This document shows positions 16,174 through 24,564 of a stretch of 64,000 nt of DNA, in pieces. The translations under genes were made by a program, and so were the position numbers. The notes beneath the pieces were generated by a model that searched no databases, was not told where the DNA came from, and saw only the letters and a program-made list of their open reading frames with translations. This stretch comes from MR-S7 sp000400995 (GTDB taxonomy: Bacteria; Pseudomonadota; Gammaproteobacteria; Burkholderiales; Burkholderiaceae_C): assembly GCF_045291395.1 (NCBI RefSeq), contig NZ_CP152342.1, forward strand, positions 682,001-746,000, given 5' to 3'. Position 1 is the first letter of the stretch. Each line of letters begins with the position of its first letter.

Positions 16174-17346
16174 GTGGCCGATCTTTCCAAAATCACCTGT
16201 ATCGAAGACCTGCGCGTGATCGCCGAGCGGCGCGTGCCCCGCATGTTCTACGACTACGCCGATTCCGGCTCGTGGACCGAGGGCACCTACCGCGCCAACG
16301 AGAGCGACTTCCACCCCATCAAGCTGCGCCAGCGCGTGGCCGTGAACATGGAAGGCCGCACCACCGCCACCACCATGGTGGGCCAGCAGGCGAAGATGCC
16401 GGTCTCCATCGCCCCTGTGGGCCTCACCGGCATGCAGCACGCCGACGGCGAGATCCACGCCGCGCGCGCGGCCGAGAAGTTCGGCATTCCGTTCACCCTG
16501 TCCACGATGAGCATCTGCTCCATCGAGGACATCGCCGAGCACACCAGCGCGCCGTTCTGGTTCCAGCTCTACATGATGCGCGACCGCGATGCCATGGCCC
16601 GCATGATCCAGCGCGCCAAGGACGCGAAATGCAGCGCCCTGGTGCTCACGCTCGACCTGCAGGTGATCGGCCAGCGCCACAAGGACATCAAGAACGGCCT
16701 CACGGCGCCGCCGCGGCCCACGCTCAGGAACATCCTCAACCTCATGACCAAGCCGCAGTGGTGCATGGCCATGGCGGGCACGCAGCGGCGCACCTTCCGC
16801 AACCTGGTGGGGCACGTCAAGGGCGTGTCGGACATGAACTCGCTCGCCGCGTGGACCAACGAGCAGTTCGACCCGCGCCTGTCGTGGGAGGACGTGCGCT
16901 GGGTCAAGCAGCAGTGGGGCGGCAAGCTCATCCTCAAGGGCATCATGGAAGTGGAGGACGCGCTGCTCGCGGCCCACAACGGCGCCGACGCCATCGTGGT
17001 CAGCAACCACGGCGGGCGCCAGCTCGACGGCGCGCCGTCCTCCATCCATGCGCTGCCGGCCATCGTCGATGCGGTGAGCGACAAGCTGGAGGTGTGGATG
17101 GACGGCGGCATCCGCAGCGGCCAGGACGTGCTGCGGGCCTGGGCCCTGGGCGCGCGCGGCACCATGATCGGCCGCGCCATGGCCTACGGTCTGGGCGCGT
17201 TCGGCGAAGCGGGCGTGACCAAGGCGCTGCAAATCATCCACAAGGAGCTGGACGTGAGCATGGCCTTCTGCGGCCACACCAACATCCAGAACGTGGACAA
17301 GTCCATCCTCGTGCCGGGCACCTATCCCGTGGCGCCGCGGGGCTGA
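16174..17346 (+). CDS. lldD: FMN-dependent alpha-hydroxy-acid dehydrogenase (LldD family)
   Basis: The 390-residue TIM-barrel flavoenzyme oxidises an L-2-hydroxy acid such as L-lactate or glycolate. Catalytic His279 lies in SNHGGRQLDG, and FMN-contact segments SIAPVGLTGM, LYMMRDR and WMDGGIRSGQD are present. The GTG start at 16174 has a GAGGAA site six bases upstream. It stands alone between the yfi operon and a convergent iclR. Substrate choice cannot be read from the sequence; L-lactate is the commonest in this group. Confidence 0.85.
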   Translation: MADLSKITCIEDLRVIAERRVPRMFYDYADSGSWTEGTYRANESDFHPIKLRQRVAVNMEGRTTATTMVGQQAKMPVSIAPVGLTGMQHADGEIHAARAAEKFGIPFTLSTMSICSIEDIAEHTSAPFWFQLYMMRDRDAMARMIQRAKDAKCSALVLTLDLQVIGQRHKDIKNGLTAPPRPTLRNILNLMTKPQWCMAMAGTQRRTFRNLVGHVKGVSDMNSLAAWTNEQFDPRLSWEDVRWVKQQWGGKLILKGIMEVEDALLAAHNGADAIVVSNHGGRQLDGAPSSIHALPAIVDAVSDKLEVWMDGGIRSGQDVLRAWALGARGTMIGRAMAYGLGAFGEAGVTKALQIIHKELDVSMAFCGHTNIQNVDKSILVPGTYPVAPRG

Positions 17347-17453
17347 GGGTGCTATTCAAACCATAGCTGGTTGCGTTTGTAGAAAGCCATTTTCAGGTGT
17401 GAATGGCATTGAAATCCTTGTAAGGCAAGCGCAAGCAGCTTCTTTTTCATAGC
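17347..17453. repeat. Two degenerate dispersed palindromic elements, copy C
   Basis: The gap between the convergent lldD and iclR genes is filled by two decayed copies in opposite orientation: GCTATTCAAACCATAGCTGG (from 17350) and AAGCGCAAGCAGCTTCTTTT (from 17427). The second copy contains the iclR stop codon (TCA at 17447-17449). It may serve as a bidirectional transcript end. Confidence 0.6.
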
Positions 17454-18190
17454 GACCGCTGCAGCGCCGCCACCTCCCGCTGCATGGTCTGCACGACCAT
17501 CTCTTCCCTGGGCTGCATGCGCGCCGTCATGGCGCTGACGCTGATGGCGCCGACCACCGCGCCGCCCCGGTCGCGGATGGGCACGCCCACGCTGGTCACG
17601 CCGGCCACGGCGTAGTCGGTGATGCGCGCGAAGCCCTGGGCGCGCGCCTCTTCCACCAGCCCGAGCAATATCCGCCGCGTCAGCCCGCCGTAGGGGGCCA
17701 GGTGCGGCTCGATGCGGTCCAGCACGCAGGGCAGGTCTTCGCGCGGCATGAAGCTCAGCAGCGCGAGCCCGCCGCCGCCGATGCCCAGCGGGCGGCGCTT
17801 GCCCACCTGCACCGTGAGCACCTGGATGGGGAAGCTGCCCGACTGGCGGTCCAGGCAGAACGAGTCGGCACCGCTGCGCACCATCAGGAAGGCCGTGTCG
17901 CCCGTTTCCGCGCTGATGCGGCCCAGGTGCGGTGCGCACTGGTCGCGCAGGTGGAAATGGGTCGATGCCACCAGCCCCAGCTCGTACGCGAAATGGCCCA
18001 GCCGGTAGCGGCGCTGCGCGTCCTGCATGACCAGCCCGCCCTCGACCATCTGCCGCAGCAGCCGGTGCACCGTGGGCTGGGGCAGGCCGCTGGCGGCCAC
18101 GAGGTCGGACAGGCGCGCGCCGCTGGTGTGCTCGGCGGAAATGAGCCGCAGCAGTTCGATGGCGCGGCCCAGGCTTTGGACGGTGGACAT
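17447..18190 (-). CDS. IclR-family transcriptional regulator
   Basis: The 247-residue regulator has an N-terminal helix-turn-helix (residues about 5-65, GLPQPTVHRLLRQMVEGGLV) and a C-terminal effector domain (about 80-245). It is divergent from the acyl-CoA synthetase operon, and two TCCG-N5-CGGA-type sites lie in the gap, so it most likely controls that operon and itself. The effector is unknown, but the neighbours suggest an organic acid or its CoA ester. Confidence 0.9.
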   Translation of the reverse strand: MSTVQSLGRAIELLRLISAEHTSGARLSDLVAASGLPQPTVHRLLRQMVEGGLVMQDAQRRYRLGHFAYELGLVASTHFHLRDQCAPHLGRISAETGDTAFLMVRSGADSFCLDRQSGSFPIQVLTVQVGKRRPLGIGGGGLALLSFMPREDLPCVLDRIEPHLAPYGGLTRRILLGLVEEARAQGFARITDYAVAGVTSVGVPIRDRGGAVVGAISVSAMTARMQPREEMVVQTMQREVAALQRSL

Positions 18191-18210
18191 GGATAAAAAT
18201 TCGCAGTGAA

Positions 18211-18307
18211 TCCGTATTGTGGACTTATCGACTTGGGTTTGTAGATGTTTGTGGGAAAAATTGCGCCAATTCCTGCTGCTCTTCTTTCAATAAGTCCGTA
18301 TTGCGGA
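18211..18307. promoter_or_regulatory. Pair of candidate IclR operators
   Basis: TCCG-TATTG-TGGA at 18211-18223 and TCCG-TATTG-CGGA at 18295-18307 share 12 of 13 bases. The second has perfect dyad arms and ends seven bases before the acyl-CoA synthetase ATG, where it would block initiation. The first is 21 bp upstream of the iclR start. Two copies of one dyad in the gap between an IclR gene and a divergent operon are a typical operator arrangement. Confidence 0.55.
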
Positions 18308-18314
18308 AAACTGC

Positions 18315-19835
18315 ATGTACCCCATCGATTTCTTCTACCGCGCCGCCCGCCTGTACCCGCAGCGCGAAGCCCTGGTGAGCGGCCGCGAGGTGCTGACCTA
18401 TGCCGAATTGGCCGGGCGCGTGAACGCGGCGGCCTGCGCGCTGCAGGCGCTCGATGCGCAGCCGGGCTCGCGCGTGGGCATCTGCGCGGGCAACACCGTG
18501 GACCACGTGGTGGCGCTGCTGGCCGTGCTGGCGGCGGGCAAGGTGTGGGTGCCGCTGAACTGGCGCAATCCCGCGGCGGAGCTGAACCGCATCATCGAAT
18601 TCACCGCGCCGTCCATCGTCGTGGCCGAGCCCGCGCACCTGGGTACGCTGGATTTGTCGAACGTGCAGGCCGTGGCGCTGGGCGAGTGCGCGGGCACGCC
18701 GCTGCTCGCCGCCCTCGCGCAGGCCCAGCAGGGGCGCATGCCAACGCCTCACCAGCGCTCGCGCGACGAGGCGCAGGCCATCAAGTTCACGGGCGGCTCC
18801 ACGGGCGTGCCCAAGGGGGTGATGCAGCCCTACCGCGCCTGGGTGGCCACGCTGGTGAACCAGATCCAGGCCTTCGGCTTCGATGCCGACGACCGCTACC
18901 TCGTCTCCGCGCCCGTCACGCACGGCACCTCCACCTACCTGCTGCCCATCCTGGCGCAGGGCGGCTGCCACGTGCTGCCGGCCAGCAACAAGCCCGCCGA
19001 GCTGCTGCGCAGCTTCCGCGAGGACGGCATCACCACCACCTTCATGCCGCCCACGCTGCTCTACATGCTGGTGGCCGAGGCGCACGGCGGGCGCCTGCAC
19101 CTGCCGCGCCTCAAGCACCTGATCTACGGCGGCGCGCCCATGCCGCCCGAGAAGATCCGCACGGTGCGCGAATGCTTCGGCCCCGTGCTGGAGACCACCT
19201 ACGGCCAGACCGAGGCGCCCCAGGTCGTCAGCATCATGCGCGCCGAGGACTTTGCTGACGAGGCCAACTGGCGCTCCGTGGGCCGCCAGGGCCTGCTGGC
19301 CGACATGGCCATCATGGACCCGCAGGGCCGCCTGCTGCCCGCGGGCGAGGCGGGCGAGATCGTGGTGCGCGGCGACCTCGTCATGAGCGGCTACTGGAAG
19401 ATGCTCGAGAAGACGGCCGAGACGATCGTGGACGGCTGGCTGCACACCGGCGACCGGGGCTACGTGGATGAGCGCGGCTATCTGTTCCTCAAGGACCGGC
19501 TGCGCGAGGTGGTCATCACGGGCGGCTTCAACGTCTACCCCATCGACGTGGAAAGCGTGCTCGACCAGCACCCGGCGGTGCACGAGTCGGCCGTGTTCGG
19601 CATCGAGGACGACAAGTGGGGCGAGGCCGTGCACGCCGCCGTCCAGCGCAAGCCCGGCGCGCAGGTGAGCGAGCAGCAGCTCATCGCCTTCGCCAAGGAG
19701 CACCTGGGCTCGGTCAAGACGCCCAAGGCCATCCATTTCTACGACGACCTGCCGCGTAGCGTGGCGGGCAAGGTCCACAAGGTCACCCTGAAGGCAGACA
19801 TCACGCGCAAGCTGCGCGAGGAAACGAAAGCATGA
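18315..19835 (+). CDS. AMP-forming acyl-CoA synthetase
   Basis: This 506-residue ANL-superfamily ligase activates a carboxylic acid with ATP and CoA. The P-loop-like motif is FTGGSTGVPKG (about residue 157), the adenylate motif TYGQTEAPQ (about 296), the hinge-region motif LHTGDRGYVDE (about 376) and the catalytic lysine is in SVAGKVHK near the C-terminus. It heads an operon with overlapping genes (citryl-CoA-lyase-like, duplicated unknown, SDR, Bug protein). Its substrate is unknown; the neighbours suggest a branched or dicarboxylic acid. Confidence 0.87.
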   Translation: MYPIDFFYRAARLYPQREALVSGREVLTYAELAGRVNAAACALQALDAQPGSRVGICAGNTVDHVVALLAVLAAGKVWVPLNWRNPAAELNRIIEFTAPSIVVAEPAHLGTLDLSNVQAVALGECAGTPLLAALAQAQQGRMPTPHQRSRDEAQAIKFTGGSTGVPKGVMQPYRAWVATLVNQIQAFGFDADDRYLVSAPVTHGTSTYLLPILAQGGCHVLPASNKPAELLRSFREDGITTTFMPPTLLYMLVAEAHGGRLHLPRLKHLIYGGAPMPPEKIRTVRECFGPVLETTYGQTEAPQVVSIMRAEDFADEANWRSVGRQGLLADMAIMDPQGRLLPAGEAGEIVVRGDLVMSGYWKMLEKTAETIVDGWLHTGDRGYVDERGYLFLKDRLREVVITGGFNVYPIDVESVLDQHPAVHESAVFGIEDDKWGEAVHAAVQRKPGAQVSEQQLIAFAKEHLGSVKTPKAIHFYDDLPRSVAGKVHKVTLKADITRKLREETKA

Positions 19836-20638
19836 GCGGCAAGCCCCCACAGCGTCCGTACACCGAGCTGTGTACGCATTCGCAGACGTCGGTCCACTAT
19901 CGGGGCGACAACCTCGCCGAGGACATCCTGGGCCGGCGCGGCTTCACCGACGTGCTGTTCTCGCAGATCCTGGGCCGCCGGCCCGATGCGGATGATTTGC
20001 GCGTGCTCGATGCCGCGCTCGTTGCCATCATGGAGCACGGCCTCACGCCCAGCGCCATCGCCACGCGCATGGTCTACATGAGCTCGCCCGAGAACATCCA
20101 GAGCGGCGTGGCCGCGGGGCTGCTGGCCGTGGGCAGCCAGTTCGTGGGCACGGTGGAGAACTCGGCCATCCTGCTGCGCCGCATCATCGACGCGCCCGAG
20201 GGCGTGGAGGCCGCCGCGCGCGCCACGGCGCAGCAATACCGCGCCGAGCGCAAGCCCATCCCCGGGTTCGGCCAGCACATGCACAAGCCCGACGACCCGC
20301 GCGCCTCGCGGCTGCTGGCCATCGGGCGCGAGCACCCGCGCTTCGAGGGGCGCTACCTGCATGCGATGGAAGTGCTCTCGCGCGAGGTGGACGCCGCCTT
20401 CGGCAAGCACATCACCATCAACGCCACCGGCGCCGTGGGCACGCTGCTGGGCGAGTTGGGCGTGCCGCCGGCGCTAATGCGCGGCTTCGCCATCATCTCG
20501 CGCGCGGCGGGGCTGGTGGCGCACATCGCGGAGGAGCAGCGCATCCCCTCGGCGCGCTTCGTCTGGGACCTGGTGGACCACGAAGTGCCGTACCGCGGCG
20601 CGGGCGAGGGCCATAACAAGGACCGGAGCGGCGCATGA
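19832..20638 (+). CDS. Citryl-CoA lyase-like protein of the citrate synthase superfamily
   Basis: At 268 residues it is shorter than citrate synthase (about 430) and corresponds to the citryl-CoA lyase type of the superfamily. Segments HGLTPSAIATRM, GTVENSAILL, GFGQHMHKPDDPRA and HIAEEQ fit the small citrate-synthase-fold group. It should cleave or form a C-C bond in a CoA ester. It overlaps the synthetase stop by four bases, so the likely substrate is the acyl-CoA made by that enzyme. Confidence 0.72.
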   Translation: MSGKPPQRPYTELCTHSQTSVHYRGDNLAEDILGRRGFTDVLFSQILGRRPDADDLRVLDAALVAIMEHGLTPSAIATRMVYMSSPENIQSGVAAGLLAVGSQFVGTVENSAILLRRIIDAPEGVEAAARATAQQYRAERKPIPGFGQHMHKPDDPRASRLLAIGREHPRFEGRYLHAMEVLSREVDAAFGKHITINATGAVGTLLGELGVPPALMRGFAIISRAAGLVAHIAEEQRIPSARFVWDLVDHEVPYRGAGEGHNKDRSGA

Positions 20639-21453
20639 CGGGCGGCGTGCTGGTCTGCGACTCCGTCACCCGCATGGACCCCGCCGTGCGGGGCCGCGCC
20701 GTCATCGCCGCGTCGCACGGCGGCGTGTATGCCGTGCACCTGGCGCTCAGCGAGGGCGTGGGCGGCCTCGTCGTCAGCGATGGCGGCGTGGGCCTGGCGC
20801 GCGCCGGCATCGCCGGGCTGGACTTCGCGCAGGCGCTGGGCGTGCCCTGCGCTGCCATCGACCACCGCTCGGCGCGCATCGGCGACGGGGCCGATTGCGC
20901 TGCGCGCGGGGTGATCGCCTTCGCCAACGCCCAGGCTCAGCGGTTGGGCGTGCGCGCGGGCATGCCCGCCCTGCAGGCCGCGCAGTGCCTGGCCGCCGCG
21001 CCCCTGCGGGCGGTGGACCCCGGGCCGCTGCCCGCCGAGGCGCGCACGGTGCTGCCGCCGCAGGCGGGCCGGCGCCCCATCGTGCTGATCGATTCCGTGT
21101 CGCTGGCAGCCCCCGAGGACCGGGGCGCGGTGGTGCTCACGGGCTCGCACGGCGGCCTGCAGGGCGGGAGGCCGGAGTCCGCGATCAAGGTGGACGTGTT
21201 CGCCGCGCTCTACAACGATGCGGGCATCGGCTGCGACGGCGCGGGCGTGTCGCGCCTGCCGGCGCTCGATGCGCGCGGCATCGCAGGCGCCACCGTGGCC
21301 GCGGACAGCGCGCGCATCGGCGACGCGCGCTCGGCCTGGGAGACGGGTGTCATCAGCCGCGTCAACCAGACCGCCCGTGCCCTGGGCGTGCGCGAAGGGC
21401 AGAGCGCCCGCGCGTGGGCCGAAGGCATGGCCGCTGCGGCAGGAAGGCCATGA
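20635..21453 (+). CDS. Unknown protein with an internal duplication
   Basis: The family was not recognised. The 272 residues consist of two related halves. Residues about 8-115 contain DSVTRMDPAVRGR, ASHGG, RIGDGADCAARGVIAFANAQ, AQRLGVRAG; residues about 148-268 repeat DSVSLAAPEDRGA, GSHGG, RIGDARSAWETGVISRVNQ, ARALGVREG. Each half thus keeps a Ser-His-Gly-Gly and a RIGD motif. No signal peptide or membrane helix is present. The start and end both overlap the neighbours (ATGA), so it belongs to the acyl-CoA operon and probably acts in the same pathway. Confidence 0.6.
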   Translation: MTGGVLVCDSVTRMDPAVRGRAVIAASHGGVYAVHLALSEGVGGLVVSDGGVGLARAGIAGLDFAQALGVPCAAIDHRSARIGDGADCAARGVIAFANAQAQRLGVRAGMPALQAAQCLAAAPLRAVDPGPLPAEARTVLPPQAGRRPIVLIDSVSLAAPEDRGAVVLTGSHGGLQGGRPESAIKVDVFAALYNDAGIGCDGAGVSRLPALDARGIAGATVAADSARIGDARSAWETGVISRVNQTARALGVREGQSARAWAEGMAAAAGRP

Positions 21454-22292
21454 CGATGACGACCTCTGCCTGCTTTCCCCCGCTCGACGCCCTGCCGGGC
21501 CGCGGCCGCGTCGCCGGCAAGGTGGCGCTGGTGTTCGGCGGCGGCTCGGCCGGCCCCGGCTGGGGCAACGGCAAGGCCGCCGCCATGGTCTACGCCCGCG
21601 AGGGCGCGCGCGTGGCCGTGGTGGACATCCGCGGCGAGGCCGCCGAGGAAACCCGCGACCAGCTCCGCGCCGAGGGCTTCGATGCCGAGGCCTACGTCGC
21701 CGACGTGACCGACTCCGCCGCCGTGGCCGGGGTGGTGCGGCAGGTGCACGCGCGCTTCGGCGCCATCGACATCCTGCACAACAACGTGGGCATCACGCGC
21801 ATGGGCAGCGTGGTGGAGATGGACGAGGCCACCTGGCAGCAGGTGATCGACACCAACCTCACCGGCGTCTTCCTCACCTGCAAGCACGTGGTGCCGGTGA
21901 TGCTGGAGCAGGGCCGGGGCGCGATCGTGAACATCTCGTCGCTCGCCTCGCAGCAGATCAACAGCTACCCCTACATGCCGTACTACGCCGCCAAGGCCGG
22001 GCTCAACCACTTCACGCGCGCGCTGGCCGTGCAGTACGCGGCGCGGGGCATCCGCGCCAACGCGGTGCTGCCTGGCGTGATCGACACGCCGCTGATCCAC
22101 CAGCAGATCGCCGGCCAGTTCGCCAGCACCGAGGAGATGCTGCGCACGCGCAACGCCGCCAGCCCCATGGGCCGCATGGGCCAGGCCTGGGACGTGGCCT
22201 ACGCCGCGCTCTACCTGGCCAGCGACGAGGCCCGCTACATCACGGGCGTGTGTATTCCCGTGGACGGCGGCAAGGGCTGCACCGGCAAATGA
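21450..22292 (+). CDS. Short-chain dehydrogenase/reductase (SDR)
   Basis: The 280-residue classical SDR has a nucleotide-binding segment that departs slightly from the usual TGxxxGxG (VFGGGSAGPGWGNG), then NNVG, the catalytic Ser in NISSLAS, YYAAK (Tyr-Lys pair) and the C-terminal VDGGKG. The glycine-rich loop has an insertion compared with FabG. It overlaps the preceding stop (ATGA). It should oxidise or reduce a hydroxy/keto intermediate of the pathway encoded by this operon. Confidence 0.85.
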   Translation: MTMTTSACFPPLDALPGRGRVAGKVALVFGGGSAGPGWGNGKAAAMVYAREGARVAVVDIRGEAAEETRDQLRAEGFDAEAYVADVTDSAAVAGVVRQVHARFGAIDILHNNVGITRMGSVVEMDEATWQQVIDTNLTGVFLTCKHVVPVMLEQGRGAIVNISSLASQQINSYPYMPYYAAKAGLNHFTRALAVQYAARGIRANAVLPGVIDTPLIHQQIAGQFASTEEMLRTRNAASPMGRMGQAWDVAYAALYLASDEARYITGVCIPVDGGKGCTGK

Positions 22293-22322
22293 ACCACCAT
22301 CACAAAACCAGGAGATGACACC

Positions 22323-23318
22323 ATGACCCCTTCCACCCCACGCACCAGCCGCCGCCTGGCGGGCCTGGCCCTGGCGCTCGCGGGCGCATTCGCGGCCCTG
22401 CCGGGCCTGGCGCAGAGCGGCTTTCCGGACAAGCCGGTGCGCCTCGTCGTGCCCTTTCCGCCGGGCGGCACGTCGGACATCAGCGGCCGCGTGCTGGCCG
22501 ACGCGCTATCGCGCGAACTGGGCCAGCCCGTCATCGTCGAGAACAAGGCCGGTGCGGGCGGCTCGGTGGGCGCGCGCTACGTGGCCGAGTCCAAGGCCGA
22601 CGGCTACACCCTGCTGCTGGGCACCACCAGCACCAACGGCACCAACTCGGCCGTCTACAAGAACTTGCCCTTCGACGCGGTCAAGAGCTTCACGCCGATC
22701 ACGCGCATCCTCGAAGTGCCCGGCGTCCTGAGCGTCAACAAGAACTTCCCGGCGAAGACCTATGCCGACTTCGCCAAGCTCGTCGGGCAGTCGCCCGGCA
22801 AGTACGTGTATGCATCGTCGGGCAACGGCGGCGCGACGCACATGGCGATGGAGTACTACAAGTCGCTCAGCGGCATGCGCGTGGTGCACGTGCCCTACCG
22901 CGGCACGGGCCCGGCGCTCAACGACGTGATCAGCGGGCAGGTGGACATGATCTACGACACCCTGGCCTCGTCCATGCCCCACATCAAGGCCGGCAACCTG
23001 GTGCCCCTGGCGCTGGCCACGCCGCAGCGCGTCAAGGACCTGCCCGACGTGCCGACCTTCGCCGAACTGGGCCTCAAGAGCGCCAACGACGGCTTCTGGA
23101 ACGGCGTGCTGGCGCCCGCGGGCCTGCCGGCCGACGTGCTCAAGACGCTGCACGGCGCCATTGTGCGCGCGCTGCGCACCCAGGCGGTGCAGGAGAAGTT
23201 CGCCGCCGCCGGCGCGATCGCGGTGGAAGACACGCCTGCGGCGTTCGCCAAGATCATCGCGGACGACGTGGCCAAGTGGAAAAAGGTGGCCCAGGACAAC
23301 CGCATCTCCGCGGATTGA
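22323..23318 (+). CDS. TctC/Bug-family solute-binding protein
   Basis: The 331-residue periplasmic protein has a signal peptide ending in GLAQS (about residue 31) and the motifs FPDKPVRLVVPFPPGG, VIVENKAGAGG and DGYTLLLG. It lies 30 bp after the SDR with an AGGAG site and is the last gene of the acyl-CoA operon. It probably captures the acid that the synthetase activates. Confidence 0.87.
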   Translation: MTPSTPRTSRRLAGLALALAGAFAALPGLAQSGFPDKPVRLVVPFPPGGTSDISGRVLADALSRELGQPVIVENKAGAGGSVGARYVAESKADGYTLLLGTTSTNGTNSAVYKNLPFDAVKSFTPITRILEVPGVLSVNKNFPAKTYADFAKLVGQSPGKYVYASSGNGGATHMAMEYYKSLSGMRVVHVPYRGTGPALNDVISGQVDMIYDTLASSMPHIKAGNLVPLALATPQRVKDLPDVPTFAELGLKSANDGFWNGVLAPAGLPADVLKTLHGAIVRALRTQAVQEKFAAAGAIAVEDTPAAFAKIIADDVAKWKKVAQDNRISAD

Positions 23319-23529
23319 GGACATCCCCCTGAGCGGCTGCGCCGCTTCCCCTCTCTCGCGCTTTGCGCGGGAAGGGGGACGCAGCCGGCGCGGCGGGGCG
23401 GCCCTTGCGCGGCTGCCCGCGGGTGCGGTGCGCCTGTCTCACGGATGGGCTGTACGCCTTCGCGGCCCTGCATGAGGGGGATGCCCATCGGCGTCGGGGC
23501 GCGCGCCCCGGCGGCGCTATAACCGGCGC
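23319..23529. repeat. GC-rich structured intergenic repeat
   Basis: No gene is seen. The segment from 23327 reads CCCCTGAGCGGCTGCGCCGC, continues with a hairpin-prone CCCTCTCTCGCG...CGCGGGAAGGGG stretch and ends with GCGCGCCCCGGCGGCGC near 23515. From memory, sequence of this type recurs between genes in Comamonadaceae genomes; it occurs only once in this window. The strong hairpin at 23350-23380 may end transcription of the operon. Confidence 0.5.
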
Positions 23530-24459
23530 ATGAGCTTTTCCTGGATGGCCGCCTGGGCCTGGATCCCCCTGACCCTGTGCGCCGCCGCCGCGCAGACCGC
23601 ACGCAACACCGCCCAGCGCTCGCTGACCCAGGAGCTGGGCACGCTGCCCGCCACCCTCGCGCGCTTTCTCTACGGCCTGCCGTTCGCGGGCCTGTGGCTG
23701 GTGCTGCTGTATGCGTGGCCGGGGCGGACGCCGGCGGTGCCCGGCTTCAGCGCCGCCTACCTGGGCTGGATCGCGCTGGGCGCGTTCTTCCAGGTCGCGG
23801 CCACGGCCGCGCTGCTGCTGGCGATGAAGGAACGCAACTTCGCCGTGGCCGTGACCCTGTCCAAGACCGAGGTGCTGCAGGTGGCGCTGTTCTCCAGCGT
23901 CTTCCTGCACGAGCTGCCCACGCCGCTGGCGCTGGTGGCGATGGTGCTGGCCACGGCCGGGGTGCTCATGCTGTCGCTGCCGCCGCGCGGGCAGATGCTG
24001 TCGCTGGCGGCCTGGACGAGCCGGTCGTCGCTCTACGGCCTGGCCTGCGGCGCGTGCTTCGCGCTGGCCACCGTGGGCTTTCGCGGCGCCGCGCTGGCGC
24101 TGGGGGCCGAGACGCCCTGGCTGTCGGGCGCCTGGGGCGTGCTGATCGCGCAGGCGCTGCAGACGGTGGGCCTGGGCGCCTGGGTGGCCCTGCGCACCGA
24201 GCGCGGGCTGGGGCCCCTGCTGCGCTCGTGGCGCGTGTCGCTGGTGGCGGGCAGCATGGGCGCGGCCGCGTCGCTCGGCTGGTTCACGGCCTATGCCATG
24301 CAGAGCGCGGGGCCGGTGCGCACGCTGGGCATGGTGGAGGTGGTGTTCAGCTACCTGGTGTCGCGCCGCATGCTCAGCGAATCGTTCACGCGCCCCGAGA
24401 AGATCGGCATGGGCGTGATGCTCGCGGGGCTGGTGCTGATCTGCATGCAGGGGTTGTGA
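23530..24459 (+). CDS. EamA/DMT-superfamily transporter
   Basis: The 309-residue inner-membrane protein has about ten hydrophobic helices in two EamA repeats, as is usual for drug/metabolite exporters (length near 300). An Arg-rich loop (RTERGLGPLLRSWR) falls between helices 7 and 8. Nothing in the neighbourhood indicates the substrate. A GTGAAG-TG-CTTCAC palindrome spans its stop codon at 24457-24470. Confidence 0.8.
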   Translation: MSFSWMAAWAWIPLTLCAAAAQTARNTAQRSLTQELGTLPATLARFLYGLPFAGLWLVLLYAWPGRTPAVPGFSAAYLGWIALGAFFQVAATAALLLAMKERNFAVAVTLSKTEVLQVALFSSVFLHELPTPLALVAMVLATAGVLMLSLPPRGQMLSLAAWTSRSSLYGLACGACFALATVGFRGAALALGAETPWLSGAWGVLIAQALQTVGLGAWVALRTERGLGPLLRSWRVSLVAGSMGAAASLGWFTAYAMQSAGPVRTLGMVEVVFSYLVSRRMLSESFTRPEKIGMGVMLAGLVLICMQGL

Positions 24460-24470
24460 AGTGCTTCACT

Positions 24471-24521
24471 TTCGATAGCTGCTCGCGCTTGATGGATGGG
24501 CGCTAGAGGTCTATTTGGCTT
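24471..24521. repeat. Dispersed palindromic element, copy D
   Basis: It lies between the EamA gene and dinB and reads GATAGCTGCTCGCGCTTGAT, then GGGCGCTAGAGGTCTATTT. It is in the opposite orientation to copy A and somewhat degenerate. Confidence 0.65.
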
Positions 24522-24564
24522 GTATTCACCTCGGCGCGGGCAAGCGCTCCGCGCAGCGCGGACA

